A stretch of 64,000 nucleotides of DNA from an uncultured Clostridia bacterium. Its GTDB lineage: Bacteria; Bacillota; Clostridia; Lachnospirales; Lachnospiraceae. The notes beneath the pieces are model-generated. The model was not told where the DNA came from, did not search any database, and was given only the letters and a program-made list of their open reading frames with translations. Within the stretch, counting starts at the first letter, position 1; each line of letters starts with the position of its first letter. The stretch is from positions 69,073 through 133,072 of the forward strand of contig CALBNS010000087.1 of the NCBI GenBank assembly GCA_937896665.1. The letters run 5' to 3'. Shown one piece after another: positions 16,363-25,370 of this stretch. The translations under genes were made by a program, and so were the position numbers.

Positions 16363-16719
16363 ATGGCAAGAATTAAAGGCGGAATGAACGCTAAAAAAAG
16401 ACATAACAGAACATTGAAACTGGCTAAAGGTTACAGAGGTGCCAGATCAAAACAGTACAGAGTTGCAAAACAATCAGTAATGAGAGCTTTGACATCTGCT
16501 TACGCTGGTAGAAAACAACGTAAACGTCAGATGAGACAATTATGGATTGCACGTATCAACGCTGCAGCAAGAATGAATGGCTTATCATACAGCAAGATGA
16601 TGCACGGCTTAAAAGTAGCTGGTGTTGAAATCAACAGAAAGATCTTAGCAGATATGGCTGTAAATGATGCACAAGGATTTGCTACATTAGCAGAATTAGC
16701 AAAAAGCAAATTAGCTTAA
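16363..16719 (+). CDS. rplT: 50S ribosomal protein L20
   Basis: 118 residues, full length for bL20; starts MARIKGGMNAKKRHNRTLKL and contains AKGYRGARSKQYRVAKQSVM. It binds 23S rRNA early in assembly and in Firmicutes also represses its own operon through the leader upstream of infC. Last gene of the operon, followed by a strong terminator. Confidence 0.97.
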   Translation: MARIKGGMNAKKRHNRTLKLAKGYRGARSKQYRVAKQSVMRALTSAYAGRKQRKRQMRQLWIARINAAARMNGLSYSKMMHGLKVAGVEINRKILADMAVNDAQGFATLAELAKSKLA

Positions 16720-16732
16720 TATAAAAGTTGTC

Positions 16733-16760
16733 CCCCCGGAAACAATTTCCGGGGGTTTTT
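16733..16760 (+). terminator. Terminator of infC-rpmI-rplT
   Basis: CCCCCGGAAA (16733-16742), loop CAA, TTTCCGGGGG (16746-16755), then TTTTT. Confidence 0.92.
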
Positions 16761-16808
16761 GGATTAAGAAAATCACGCGATAGTCATGAACCTAATATGT
16801 AGTGTATC

Positions 16809-17573
16809 TTACAGTGTGCCACCAAAATCTGTACAAAGAGCCTGCCCTGTAATCGCACGGGACTCATCACTTGCAAGGAACAATAAGATATTTGCGACAT
16901 CATCCGGCATACAAGGCTGTACTTTTAAATCGCTGTGTTTTGCCATCTGTCCCATCATATCAGGATCCAGCGTTGCCGGGTTGGTACCTGACACCATAGG
17001 AGTGACGATTGTACCTGGGCATACTGCGTTACAACGGATATTTGTGCCTGCAAAACGAAGTGCTGTATGGCGTGTCACTCCGATAACTGCTGCTTTCGTT
17101 GATACATAAACGGCTCCGCCACATCCCATGACACCGGCGATAGAAGCCACGTTCACAATGGAACCATATCCGGTCTTTGACATTTCTGCAGTTGCCGCGC
17201 GCATACAGTACATGGTTCCTTTCTGATTAATGTCAACAATTCGATCCAAATCTTCATCGGTGAAACGGTCGATTGGTTTCAGACCCGCTTCCAAAACGCC
17301 GGCATTGTTAATCAAAATATCTGCCTTTCCGTATCCTTCCACTGCTTTAGCAATTAGTTTGTCGGCATCCCCCTTCTTGGAAATATCTGTCACAACCGGC
17401 AATACTTCTCCGCCCGCTTCGCGAATAGCAACAGCAACTTCTTCCAATTGTGCTTCACGACGAGCACTGATTACGACTTTTGCTCCCTCTTTTGCAAATA
17501 ATTTTGCTGTTGCAGCGCCTACTCCAGAATTACCACCAGTAATAACCGCAACTTTTCCTTCTAATCGACCCAT
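16809..17573 (-). CDS. Short-chain dehydrogenase/reductase (SDR), substrate unknown
   Basis: 254-residue classical SDR. The cofactor site TGGNSGVG is at 12-19, NNAG at 89-92, and the catalytic Ser144, Tyr156 and Lys160 are all present (VASIAG, YVSTK). Arg38-Arg39 after the second beta strand suggests NADP(H) preference. The substrate could be a sugar, keto acid or steroid; it does not look like the 7-beta-HSDH sequences I know, and I would not claim bile-acid activity. Strong RBS AAAGGAGGA. It stands alone on the minus strand, and its 3' end faces the rplT terminator. Confidence 0.9.
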   Translation of the reverse strand: MGRLEGKVAVITGGNSGVGAATAKLFAKEGAKVVISARREAQLEEVAVAIREAGGEVLPVVTDISKKGDADKLIAKAVEGYGKADILINNAGVLEAGLKPIDRFTDEDLDRIVDINQKGTMYCMRAATAEMSKTGYGSIVNVASIAGVMGCGGAVYVSTKAAVIGVTRHTALRFAGTNIRCNAVCPGTIVTPMVSGTNPATLDPDMMGQMAKHSDLKVQPCMPDDVANILLFLASDESRAITGQALCTDFGGTL

Positions 17574-17701
17574 ATTGGAATCCTCCTTTGTTTTTTATTG
17601 ATTATATTATAATGTTTCCTTTTTAGCAGGTCAACTATCTTATGCCATTAGAGAATTTTTGGAGAAAAATAAAATTTAAAATAAATTTAAATAAAAAATT
17701 G

Positions 17702-17730
17702 TTGACAAAGGGGAAAGTATAAGATATACT
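17702..17730 (+). promoter_or_regulatory. Promoter of the tRNA-Pro/tRNA-Leu pair
   Basis: -35 TTGACA (17702-17707), 17-bp spacer, -10 TATACT (17725-17730), 31 bases before the first tRNA. Confidence 0.8.
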
Positions 17731-17760
17731 ATCAAATGTGCTTGAGAACAAAATACATGC

Positions 17761-17835
17761 CGGGGTGTGGCTCAGCTTGGCTAGAGCGCCTGGTTTGGGA
17801 CCAGGAGGTCGCAGGTTCGAATCCTGTCACCCCGA
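17761..17835 (+). tRNA. tRNA-Pro (anticodon TGG)
   Basis: 75-nt cloverleaf: acceptor CGGGGTG/CACCCCG, D arm GCTC/GAGC, anticodon stem CCTGG/CCAGG with loop TTTGGGA (anticodon TGG), T arm with GTTCGAATC, discriminator A. The 3' CCA is not encoded. Transcribed with the Leu tRNA 23 bases downstream. Confidence 0.95.
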
Positions 17836-17858
17836 TGGATACGTTCTTTAATCACTAT

Positions 17859-17943
17859 GCAGGAGTGTCGGAACTGGCAGACGAGCAAGACTAAGGATCT
17901 TGTAAGCAATGCGCTTGTGTGGGTTCAAGTCCCATCTCCTGCA
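17859..17943 (+). tRNA. tRNA-Leu with anticodon AAG
   Basis: 85-nt class II tRNA: acceptor GCAGGAG/CTCCTGC, D region TCGGAACTGGCAGACGA typical of Leu, anticodon stem CAAGA/TCTTG with loop CTAAGGA, long variable arm AAGC/GCTT, T loop TTCAAGT, discriminator A as required for LeuRS. The anticodon reads A-A-G, not the usual GAG or TAG. A34 would need deamination to inosine to read CUC as well as CUU. CCA is not encoded. Confidence 0.9.
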
Positions 17944-17955
17944 TTCAACTTAATT

Positions 17956-17994
17956 GCTAGAATCATTTGTTTGTGATGATTCTGGCATTTTTTT
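17956..17994 (+). terminator. Terminator of the tRNA pair
   Basis: GCTAGAATCAT and ATGATTCTGGC pair (one T-G) around a 9-base loop, followed by ATTTTTTT. Confidence 0.85.
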
Positions 17995-18140
17995 GCTGTA
18001 AAAATAAAAATGAGGCAGAAATGGTGCGGGCAATATTGACAAAGCATTTCTATCAGAATTTAAAATAAGAAAGCGTTTCTTCGCCAAATATGGTATGATA
18101 GAAGTAGGTGATTTTTGGATGATGGATTGGAGGAACGGTA

Positions 18141-19148
18141 ATGACAATTCGTGAACAGTTAGAACGGAGAGAAAAAGAATATTTGAGTCCATATGCTGCT
18201 TACAGCGCAGAAACCCTTGGAAGAAAGGTGGAAGAAGAACCATGTGACCTCAGACCGGCATTTCAGAGAGACAGGGATAGAATCTTGCATAGTAAGGCAT
18301 TTCGAAGATTGAAACAGAAGACCCAGGTATTCTTATTGCCGAAAGGCGACCATTATAGAACAAGACTTACACATACACTAGAAGTGTCGCAGAACGCAAG
18401 AACAATTGCGAAGGCACTGCGTCTGAATGAAGACTTAGTAGAAGCAATCAGCCTGGGACATGATCTGGGGCATACACCGTTCGGTCATGCGGGAGAAAGG
18501 GCTCTGAATAAGCTATGTCCATTTGGATTTGAGCATAACAGGCAGAGCGTGCGTGTTGTGGAATGTATCGAGAAAGACGGAAAAGGCCTAAATCTTACGA
18601 AAGAAGTGCTGGATGGTATTTTGAACCACCAGACAGTTGGAAAACCTCTCACCTTAGAAGGTCAAATTGTAAGACTGTCGGATAAAATTGCATATATTAA
18701 TCACGATATTGATGACGCAATCCGCGGTGGAATATTGCTGGACGGGGATTTGCCGCCAAAATTCAGAAAGATTCTTGGAAATACTACAAGGGAGAGGCTG
18801 AATACAATGATTCATGATGTTATTATGAACAGTATGGATCGACCTGAGATTAAGATGTCAGAAGAAGTTGGTGCAGCAATGGCGGGTCTTAGAAAATTCA
18901 TGTTTGAAAACGTATATAAGAATCCTGTGGCAAAGCATGAAGAAGAAAAAGCAATTCAAATGATTGGGAATCTTTATGAGTATTATATGGACCATGTGGA
19001 ATTGTTGCCAGAAGAATATCTCAATATGATGGTTCAAAAAGGCGATGCAAAAGAACAGGTTATCTGCGACTATATTGCCGGAATGACAGATAATTATGCT
19101 GTTAAAGTATTCCAAAAATATTTTATACCGGAATTTTGGAAAAATTAA
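18141..19148 (+). CDS. dgt: Deoxyguanosinetriphosphate triphosphohydrolase-like protein (HD domain)
   Basis: dNTPase of the HD superfamily that releases triphosphate from dNTPs. 335 residues, the shorter Dgt-like type. HD metal ligands are seen in RTRLTHTLEV, the GHDLGHTPFGHAGE core and later SDKIAYINHDIDDA. ATG18141 has GGAGG upstream. A possible promoter TTGACA-17-TTTAAA begins at 18036. In many clostridia this gene precedes dnaG and rpoD exactly as here, so the three probably share a transcript and link dNTP control with replication. Some dgt-like proteins act on other nucleotides, so the substrate is not certain. Confidence 0.92.
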   Translation: MTIREQLERREKEYLSPYAAYSAETLGRKVEEEPCDLRPAFQRDRDRILHSKAFRRLKQKTQVFLLPKGDHYRTRLTHTLEVSQNARTIAKALRLNEDLVEAISLGHDLGHTPFGHAGERALNKLCPFGFEHNRQSVRVVECIEKDGKGLNLTKEVLDGILNHQTVGKPLTLEGQIVRLSDKIAYINHDIDDAIRGGILLDGDLPPKFRKILGNTTRERLNTMIHDVIMNSMDRPEIKMSEEVGAAMAGLRKFMFENVYKNPVAKHEEEKAIQMIGNLYEYYMDHVELLPEEYLNMMVQKGDAKEQVICDYIAGMTDNYAVKVFQKYFIPEFWKN

Positions 19149-19212
19149 AGGAAATCAAGAACATTTGTCGAATATATGCTAGTAGGGAATAGAATTTGAA
19201 AGGAAGAAAAAT

Positions 19213-20988
19213 ATGTACTTTTCAGAGGACCTGATTGAAGAAATAAGACAAAGTAATGATATTGTTGATGTAATTTCCGGATATGTCAAACTGCAAAAGA
19301 AGGGTAGTTCCTATTTTGGCTTGTGCCCGTTTCACAATGAGAAGTCACCGTCCTTTTCTGTGAGCAGAAGTAAACAGATGTATTATTGCTTCGGCTGTGG
19401 AGCGGGAGGAAATGTCATCACGTTTATTATGGAATATGAGAATTACTCCTTTGTAGAGGCGGTAAAAATGCTTGCAGAGCGTGCAGGTATAGATATACCG
19501 GAAGTGGAGTATTCAAAAGAAGCTAAAGCGAAGGCAGATTTAAAGGCAACGCTTCTGGAGATTAACAAACTAGCTGCAAAGTATTATTATGTACAGTTAA
19601 AATCTATGCAGGGAAAAAACGCATATACATATCTGGCGAAGCGTGGACTGAGTGATGAGACAATTACTGCTTTTGGTCTTGGATATTCCAACAAATACAG
19701 TGATGATTTGTACAAGTATCTTAAAGCAAAAGGCTACAAAGACGAGTTTATTGCGAAAGCGGGGTTAATCAGTATTGATGAGAAAAACGGGGTCTATGAC
19801 AAATTTTGGAACCGTGTAATGTTTCCGATTATGGATGTCAATAACCGTGTCATTGCATTCGGTGGAAGAGTTATGGGAGATGCTAAGCCAAAGTATTTGA
19901 ATTCGCCCGAAACGGAAGTGTTTGATAAGAGCCGTAACTTGTATGGGCTGAATCGGGCAAGAACGTCACGTAAACACTATTTTTTAATCTGTGAAGGGTA
20001 TATGGATGTCATTGCGCTGCATCAGGCCGGATTTACGAATGCAGTTGCTTCTCTTGGAACAGCACTGACTCCGGGACATGCTTCATTGATTAAGCGGTAT
20101 GTAAGTGAAGTGTATCTGACATATGACAGCGATGAAGCGGGAACAAAGGCTGCACTGCGAGCACTCCCTATTCTAAAAGAAGCCGGTATTACGGCAAAAA
20201 TAATACGAATGGACCCTTATAAAGACCCGGATGAGTTTATTAAGAATCTTGGGGCTGAAAGTTTTGAAGAACGTATTAATAACGCAAGAAATGGTTTTAT
20301 GTTTTCATTGGAAGTTCTGGAGCGTGATTTTGACTTGAACTCACCGGAGGGAAAGACGGCGTTTTACCATGAGGTTGCGAAGCGGCTGACTGGCTTTGAG
20401 GAAGAAATCGAGCGCAATAATTATATTGAAGCAGTTGCGGAGAAATATAGGATTGGATATGACAATCTCCGGAAACTGGTTGCAAAGACAGCGATTCGTG
20501 AGGGACATGCAAAGCCGGCAGATAGACCAAAACAGGCAGTGGGCAGAGAGAAGAATAAAGAAGATGGCAACCTGCAGTCCCAAAAGATTTTGCTGACATG
20601 GCTGATTGAAAATGAAAAATTATTTGGACAAATTAGAAAGTATATTACAGTAGAAGACTTTACGAAAGAACTATATCGTTCGGTAGCACAGTTACTGTTT
20701 GAACAGTATGAGTCGGGTGAACTTAATCCTGCAAAGGTGATGAATCATTTTACGGATGAGGAAGAACATCGGGAAGTTGCTTCGTTGTTTCACACAAGAA
20801 TTCAGAAGTTGACAACAAAAGAAGAACAGGAAAAGGCATTGCAAGAGACAATTATGCGTGTGAAGAATAATAGTATAGAAACAGCTACGAAGATGCTGGC
20901 ACCGACAGATATTATAGGGCTGCAAAAATTGATGGAAGCGAAAAGGTCCCTGCAGGACTTGCAGAAACTGCATATTTCTATTGATTAA
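19213..20988 (+). CDS. dnaG: DNA primase
   Basis: Makes RNA primers at the replication fork. 591 residues. The zinc-binding CHC2 domain has Cys38, His41, Cys59 and Cys62 (CPFH, CFGC). The RNA polymerase core follows, with the Toprim elements ICEGYMDV near 260 and YDSDEAG near 302. The C-terminal 150 residues form the helicase (DnaB) interaction domain and are the least conserved part. GAAAGGAAG precedes the ATG. Located in the conserved dgt-dnaG-rpoD cluster. Confidence 0.96.
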   Translation: MYFSEDLIEEIRQSNDIVDVISGYVKLQKKGSSYFGLCPFHNEKSPSFSVSRSKQMYYCFGCGAGGNVITFIMEYENYSFVEAVKMLAERAGIDIPEVEYSKEAKAKADLKATLLEINKLAAKYYYVQLKSMQGKNAYTYLAKRGLSDETITAFGLGYSNKYSDDLYKYLKAKGYKDEFIAKAGLISIDEKNGVYDKFWNRVMFPIMDVNNRVIAFGGRVMGDAKPKYLNSPETEVFDKSRNLYGLNRARTSRKHYFLICEGYMDVIALHQAGFTNAVASLGTALTPGHASLIKRYVSEVYLTYDSDEAGTKAALRALPILKEAGITAKIIRMDPYKDPDEFIKNLGAESFEERINNARNGFMFSLEVLERDFDLNSPEGKTAFYHEVAKRLTGFEEEIERNNYIEAVAEKYRIGYDNLRKLVAKTAIREGHAKPADRPKQAVGREKNKEDGNLQSQKILLTWLIENEKLFGQIRKYITVEDFTKELYRSVAQLLFEQYESGELNPAKVMNHFTDEEEHREVASLFHTRIQKLTTKEEQEKALQETIMRVKNNSIETATKMLAPTDIIGLQKLMEAKRSLQDLQKLHISID

Positions 20989-21027
20989 GGATAAAATATA
21001 AACAAGTTATGAGAGGATGGACACTAA

Positions 21028-22146
21028 ATGGAAGAACAGGCTATTAAATTTGAGGAAAAATTGAAAAATCTGGTTGCTTTAGGGAAAAAGAAAAAGAGTA
21101 TCCTGGAGATTCAGGAAATCAATGAAGTTTTCTCAGATATGGAGCTGGAAGCAGAACAAATGGAGAAAATTTTTGAGTATCTGGAGGCTCAAAATATTGA
21201 TGTTTTACGTATTACAGCTGAGACAGAAGATGATAACGACGATATGACATTGCTTTTGGCTGATGAAGAGGAAGAAGTCGATGTTGAAAAAATCGATTTG
21301 TCCGTACCGGATGGTATCAGCATTGAAGACCCGGTCCGTATGTATTTGAAAGAGATAGGGAAAGTTCCTCTTTTAAGTGCGGAGGAGGAAGTGGAATTAG
21401 CAAAACGCATGGCAGACGGAGATGAAGAGGCAAAGAAAAGACTTGCTGAGGCGAACCTGCGTCTTGTAGTAAGTATTGCAAAGCGTTATGTAGGTCGTGG
21501 TATGTTATTCCTGGATTTAATTCAGGAAGGAAATTTAGGACTTATTAAAGCAGTAGAAAAATTCGATTATCAGAAAGGTTTCAAATTCAGTACTTATGCC
21601 ACATGGTGGATTCGCCAGGCAATTACGAGGGCCATTGCTGATCAGGCAAGAACAATACGTATTCCTGTGCATATGGTAGAAACAATCAATAAACTGATCC
21701 GTGTTTCACGTCAGTTGTTGCAGGAGTTGGGACGCGAGCCAATGCCAGAGGAGATTGCAGAGGAATTGGACATGCCGGTAGAGCGTGTGCGTGAGATCCT
21801 GAAGATTTCACAGGAGCCTGTTTCTTTGGAAACACCGATTGGTGAAGAAGAAGACAGCCATTTGGGTGACTTTATTCAGGACGATAATGTTCCGGTACCG
21901 GCTGAAGCAGCAGCGGCAACTTTGTTAAAAGAACAGTTGGGAGAGGTATTGGATACACTGACAGAGAGAGAACAGAAAGTGCTTCGTCTGCGTTTCGGTA
22001 TGAATGATGGACGTGCCAGAACTTTGGAAGAAGTTGGAAAAGAATTTGATGTTACTCGTGAGAGAATTCGTCAGATTGAAGCCAAGGCACTTAGAAAACT
22101 GCGTCATCCAAGCCGCAGCCGTAAATTAAGAGATTATTTAGATTAG
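21028..22146 (+). CDS. rpoD: Primary RNA polymerase sigma factor (SigA/RpoD)
   Basis: 372 residues, close to the 371 of B. subtilis SigA. The N-terminal region 1.1 is acidic. Region 1.2 starts DPVRMYLKEIGKVPLLS; region 2 contains RYVGRGMLFLDLIQEGN and KFSTYATWWIRQAI (-10 recognition); region 4 ends with the helix-turn-helix TLEEVGKEFDVTRERIRQIE for -35 recognition. It directs the vegetative promoters noted throughout this window. Followed by trmK after only 8 bases. Confidence 0.97.
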   Translation: MEEQAIKFEEKLKNLVALGKKKKSILEIQEINEVFSDMELEAEQMEKIFEYLEAQNIDVLRITAETEDDNDDMTLLLADEEEEVDVEKIDLSVPDGISIEDPVRMYLKEIGKVPLLSAEEEVELAKRMADGDEEAKKRLAEANLRLVVSIAKRYVGRGMLFLDLIQEGNLGLIKAVEKFDYQKGFKFSTYATWWIRQAITRAIADQARTIRIPVHMVETINKLIRVSRQLLQELGREPMPEEIAEELDMPVERVREILKISQEPVSLETPIGEEEDSHLGDFIQDDNVPVPAEAAAATLLKEQLGEVLDTLTEREQKVLRLRFGMNDGRARTLEEVGKEFDVTRERIRQIEAKALRKLRHPSRSRKLRDYLD

Positions 22147-22154
22147 GTGATGAT

Positions 22155-22847
22155 ATGGAGTTATCAAAGAGACTTCAGGCTGTTTCTAACCTTATAAGTA
22201 AAGGAATGCGTGTTGCAGACGTTGGCACTGACCACGGATATGTTCCGATTTATCTGATAGAGAGTGGGAAATGTCCCAGCGTGATTGCGATGGATATCAA
22301 TGAAGGACCACTTGCACGGGCGAAGGAACATATTCTGCTTCATGGTCTTTCCGAGCAGATTGCAACCAGACAGTCTGATGGTGTAAAGGCATTGGCTGTT
22401 TGTGAATGTGACTGTGTGATTGTGGCTGGCATGGGCGGCGCACTCGCAGTAAGGATTATGGAAGAAGGAAGGGAAATCTTTGAAAATCTCAAGGAATTTG
22501 TACTTCAGCCTCAGTCGGAATTGGAAAAAGTGCGGCAGTATTTGTGCGAACATGAGTATGATATCATTCAGGAAGATATGGTACTTGAGGATGGGAAATT
22601 TTATCCAATGATGAAGGCAGTAAAAGCTGCTACCGATCATTATGATTTGAAGGAATTACGTTACGGAAAAAGATTATTGGCACAGAAGCACCCGGTATTA
22701 AAAGTGTTTTTAGAAAAAGAAATAAAGACAAAAGAACAAATTTTGAAAAATTTGAAAGAAGAGACAGGGGCTCATATAGAAGCAAGAAAATCAGAACTTC
22801 AATCTGACCTGTCTGTAGCAAAGGAAGCACTCGGTGTATATTTGTAG
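22155..22847 (+). CDS. trmK: tRNA (adenine(22)-N1)-methyltransferase
   Basis: SAM-dependent enzyme that makes m1A22 in tRNA D loops. 230 residues. The SAM-binding motif is VADVGTDHGYVPIYLI, followed by MDINEGPL and the catalytic region VAGMGGALAVRIMEEG, then LQPQSE, the family pattern of TrmK (YqfN in B. subtilis). The C-terminal third is a charged coiled-coil-like helix. Its place behind sigA and before the Nif3 gene matches the sigA-yqfN-yqfO order in Firmicutes. Confidence 0.94.
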   Translation: MELSKRLQAVSNLISKGMRVADVGTDHGYVPIYLIESGKCPSVIAMDINEGPLARAKEHILLHGLSEQIATRQSDGVKALAVCECDCVIVAGMGGALAVRIMEEGREIFENLKEFVLQPQSELEKVRQYLCEHEYDIIQEDMVLEDGKFYPMMKAVKAATDHYDLKELRYGKRLLAQKHPVLKVFLEKEIKTKEQILKNLKEETGAHIEARKSELQSDLSVAKEALGVYL

Positions 22848-22859
22848 AGAGGATAACAT

Positions 22860-23636
22860 ATGCTTTGTAAGGAGATTATAGAAATCATAGAAAGTACATA
22901 TCCAAAGCATGCGGCATGTGAGTGGGACAATGTCGGGCTGCTTGTGGGGCGCATGGAAAAGGAAGTGCAAAAAATTTACGTGGCACTGGATGCGACAGAT
23001 GAGGTTGTTGCTGAGGCAGCTGCTATACATGCAGATATGTTAATTACGCATCATCCGCTTATTTTCTCGCCAATGAAAAAAATTACAGATGACCATTTTA
23101 TGGGAAAACGTGTGGTAACACTTTTACAGCATGACATTTCTTATTATGCAATGCACACGAACTATGATGTGCTTGGAATGGCAGAATTAGCGGGAAAGCT
23201 GATGAGCCTTCAGAATGCAGATGTGTTAGAGATTACGGATGTGGAGAGACATGAGGGAATCGGACGGGTTGGTGAATTAGAAAGAGAGATGACGCTGGAG
23301 GAATGCTGCAATTTAGTAAAGAGACGTTTCCATCTGCCGGCTGTCAGGTTGTTTGGCGAGAAAAACAGTATGGTGAATCGTGCAGCAATTTCTCCGGGCT
23401 CGGGGAAAAGTATGATTGGCGCTGCACTTGAAAAGAAAGCAGAGGTATTGATTACCGGAGATATTGATCATCACGAAGGGATTGATGCTGTTGCCAGAAA
23501 TCTAGCGATTATTGATGCAGGCCATTATGGACTTGAGCATATTTTTATTGAAGATATGGTACGTTTTTTACAGACACATATTCATAACGTACAGATTGAA
23601 AAGACTGGAATCGTACATCCATTTCAAATACTATAA
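22860..23636 (+). CDS. Nif3-like dinuclear metal centre protein (YqfO type)
   Basis: 258 residues, the short form without the central insert seen in B. subtilis YqfO. Metal-binding His residues lie in LITHHPLIF, MHTNYD and the C-terminal GDIDHHEG and DAGHYGLEH. Members form toroidal hexamers with two metals per subunit; a GTP cyclohydrolase I type 2 activity has been claimed but is not established for this clade. Immediately behind trmK, as in most Firmicutes, and 18 bases before the next gene's start. Confidence 0.93.
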   Translation: MLCKEIIEIIESTYPKHAACEWDNVGLLVGRMEKEVQKIYVALDATDEVVAEAAAIHADMLITHHPLIFSPMKKITDDHFMGKRVVTLLQHDISYYAMHTNYDVLGMAELAGKLMSLQNADVLEITDVERHEGIGRVGELEREMTLEECCNLVKRRFHLPAVRLFGEKNSMVNRAAISPGSGKSMIGAALEKKAEVLITGDIDHHEGIDAVARNLAIIDAGHYGLEHIFIEDMVRFLQTHIHNVQIEKTGIVHPFQIL

Positions 23637-23654
23637 TTGGAAAGAGGGAGTATT

Positions 23655-25322
23655 ATGGAGCAAAAAATGTATCGCATACAGATAAACGGTGTGACAAAAG
23701 AATACCCGGAAGGAACATGTTTTGAGGTGATTGCAAAGGAATGGCAAAGCCAGTATCTGCATCCTGTGGTTCTTGTGTTTGAAAATAAGAAGCTTCGGGA
23801 ATTAAAGGAAAGAGTGACGAAAGACTGTACACTTACGTTTGTCACGACTGCAGAACCTGTGGGACATAAAGCATATACAAGAAGTATTTGTCTGATGATG
23901 GTAAAGGCGATTTATGATGTATGTGAACATCAGAATATAGAAAAAGTACGCATTGACTTTTCAATCGGAGAGGGATATTTTTGCACTGTGCACGGGGACG
24001 TTGAATTAAATCAGGCGTTTTTAGAGCGTGTAAAGATGAGAATGCTTGAAATGGTAGCAGAAAAAATGCCAATTAACAAGCGGACTGTCCATACAGAGGA
24101 TGCGATTGCAATTTTTCATAAGCACGGTATGCACGATAAAGAAAGGCTGTTTGAATACCGCAGAGTATCTAAAGCCAATATTTACAGCATGAATGAGTTT
24201 GAAGATTACTATTATGGCTATATGGTTCCAGATGCTTCTTATCTGGCATATTTTGATTTGTTCCTGTATGATGAAGGTTTTGTGGTGCAGATGCCGGAGA
24301 GAGAGAATCCGACAGTTGTACCTCCGTTTCGGCCATACCATAAGCTATTTCAGGTATTGAAAGAGTCGACTGTGTGGGGGAATATGCAGAGAATAGAGTC
24401 TGTTGCCGATTTGAATGACGAGATTACCAAAAGAAATATTCAGGAGACAATCCTGGTACAGGAGGCATTACAGGAGAAGAAAATTGCGGAAATCGCTGAG
24501 ATGATAGTAGAAAGACCGGATGTGAAGTTTATACTGATTGCAGGACCGTCTTCATCAGGAAAGACAACATTTTCACACCGATTGTCAATTCAGCTTCGTG
24601 CACATGGCATGATTCCACATCCGATTGCCGTTGATAACTATTTTGTGAATCGTGACGATACACCAAGAGATGAAGATGGAAATTATAATTTTGAATGTCT
24701 GGAAGCCATTGATATAGAGCTTTTGAATCAGCAGATGGCAGATCTTCTGGAAGGAAAAGAAGTGGAACTGCCAGTTTATAACTTTAAGACGGGTAAGCGA
24801 GAAGATAGTGGGCAGATGAAGCAGTTGGGAAAGAATGATGTCCTTGTTATTGAAGGAATTCATTGTCTGAATGATGCATTGACGTATAAACTATCAAAAG
24901 AAAATAAGTTTAAGATTTATATTAGTGCGTTGACCCAGTTAAATATTGATGAACATAACCGTATTCCAACAACAGACGGAAGATTGATTCGCCGTATGGT
25001 CAGAGATGCAAGAACCAGAGGAACCTCAGCAAGGCAGACGATTGCTATGTGGCCGTCTGTGAGAAGAGGGGAGGAGGAGAATATTTTTCCTTATCAGGAA
25101 GAGGCAGATGTGATGTTTAACTCAGCATTGATTTATGAACTGGCTGTTTTAAAATTATATGCAGAGCCAATTTTATTTGGAATTGAGAAAGACTGTCAGG
25201 AATATCAGGAGGCAAAAAGGCTTTTGAAATTCTTTGATTATTTTGTAGGAATTGGAAGTGAGAATATTCCGATGAATTCGCTGCTTCGGGAATTTGTCGG
25301 AGGAGGCTGCTTTAATGTATAG
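23655..25322 (+). CDS. TGS/ThrRS-editing-like plus uridine kinase-like fusion protein
   Basis: 555 residues. The N-terminal 60 residues look like a TGS domain (beta-grasp with YPEGTCFEVIA). Residues about 90-210 resemble the second additional domain of threonyl-tRNA synthetase. The C-terminal half is a P-loop kinase of the uridine kinase/phosphoribulokinase family: Walker A GPSSSGKTTF near 297, then PIAVDNYFVNRD, LVIEGIHCLND and RLIRRMVRDARTRG. ATG23655 with GAGGGAG upstream is preferred over TTG23637. The likely activity is nucleoside phosphorylation, but the role of the TGS part is unknown. The gene follows nif3 closely and ends at a strong terminator. Confidence 0.88.
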   Translation: MEQKMYRIQINGVTKEYPEGTCFEVIAKEWQSQYLHPVVLVFENKKLRELKERVTKDCTLTFVTTAEPVGHKAYTRSICLMMVKAIYDVCEHQNIEKVRIDFSIGEGYFCTVHGDVELNQAFLERVKMRMLEMVAEKMPINKRTVHTEDAIAIFHKHGMHDKERLFEYRRVSKANIYSMNEFEDYYYGYMVPDASYLAYFDLFLYDEGFVVQMPERENPTVVPPFRPYHKLFQVLKESTVWGNMQRIESVADLNDEITKRNIQETILVQEALQEKKIAEIAEMIVERPDVKFILIAGPSSSGKTTFSHRLSIQLRAHGMIPHPIAVDNYFVNRDDTPRDEDGNYNFECLEAIDIELLNQQMADLLEGKEVELPVYNFKTGKREDSGQMKQLGKNDVLVIEGIHCLNDALTYKLSKENKFKIYISALTQLNIDEHNRIPTTDGRLIRRMVRDARTRGTSARQTIAMWPSVRRGEEENIFPYQEEADVMFNSALIYELAVLKLYAEPILFGIEKDCQEYQEAKRLLKFFDYFVGIGSENIPMNSLLREFVGGGCFNV

Positions 25323-25337
25323 TTTAAAAGCATAGAA

Positions 25338-25370
25338 ATGTGTGAACTCGGGGGTTCACACATTTTTATG
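25338..25370 (+). terminator. Bidirectional terminator
   Basis: ATGTGTGAAC (25338-25347) and GTTCACACAT (25354-25363), loop TCGGGG, tail TTTTAT. It separates the kinase fusion gene from the convergent pseudouridine synthase gene. Confidence 0.85.

Noticed and set aside
16809..17573. SDR gene as a bile-acid hydroxysteroid dehydrogenase
   Set aside because: The classical SDR motifs do not specify the substrate, and the sequence does not resemble the 7-beta-HSDH forms I know.
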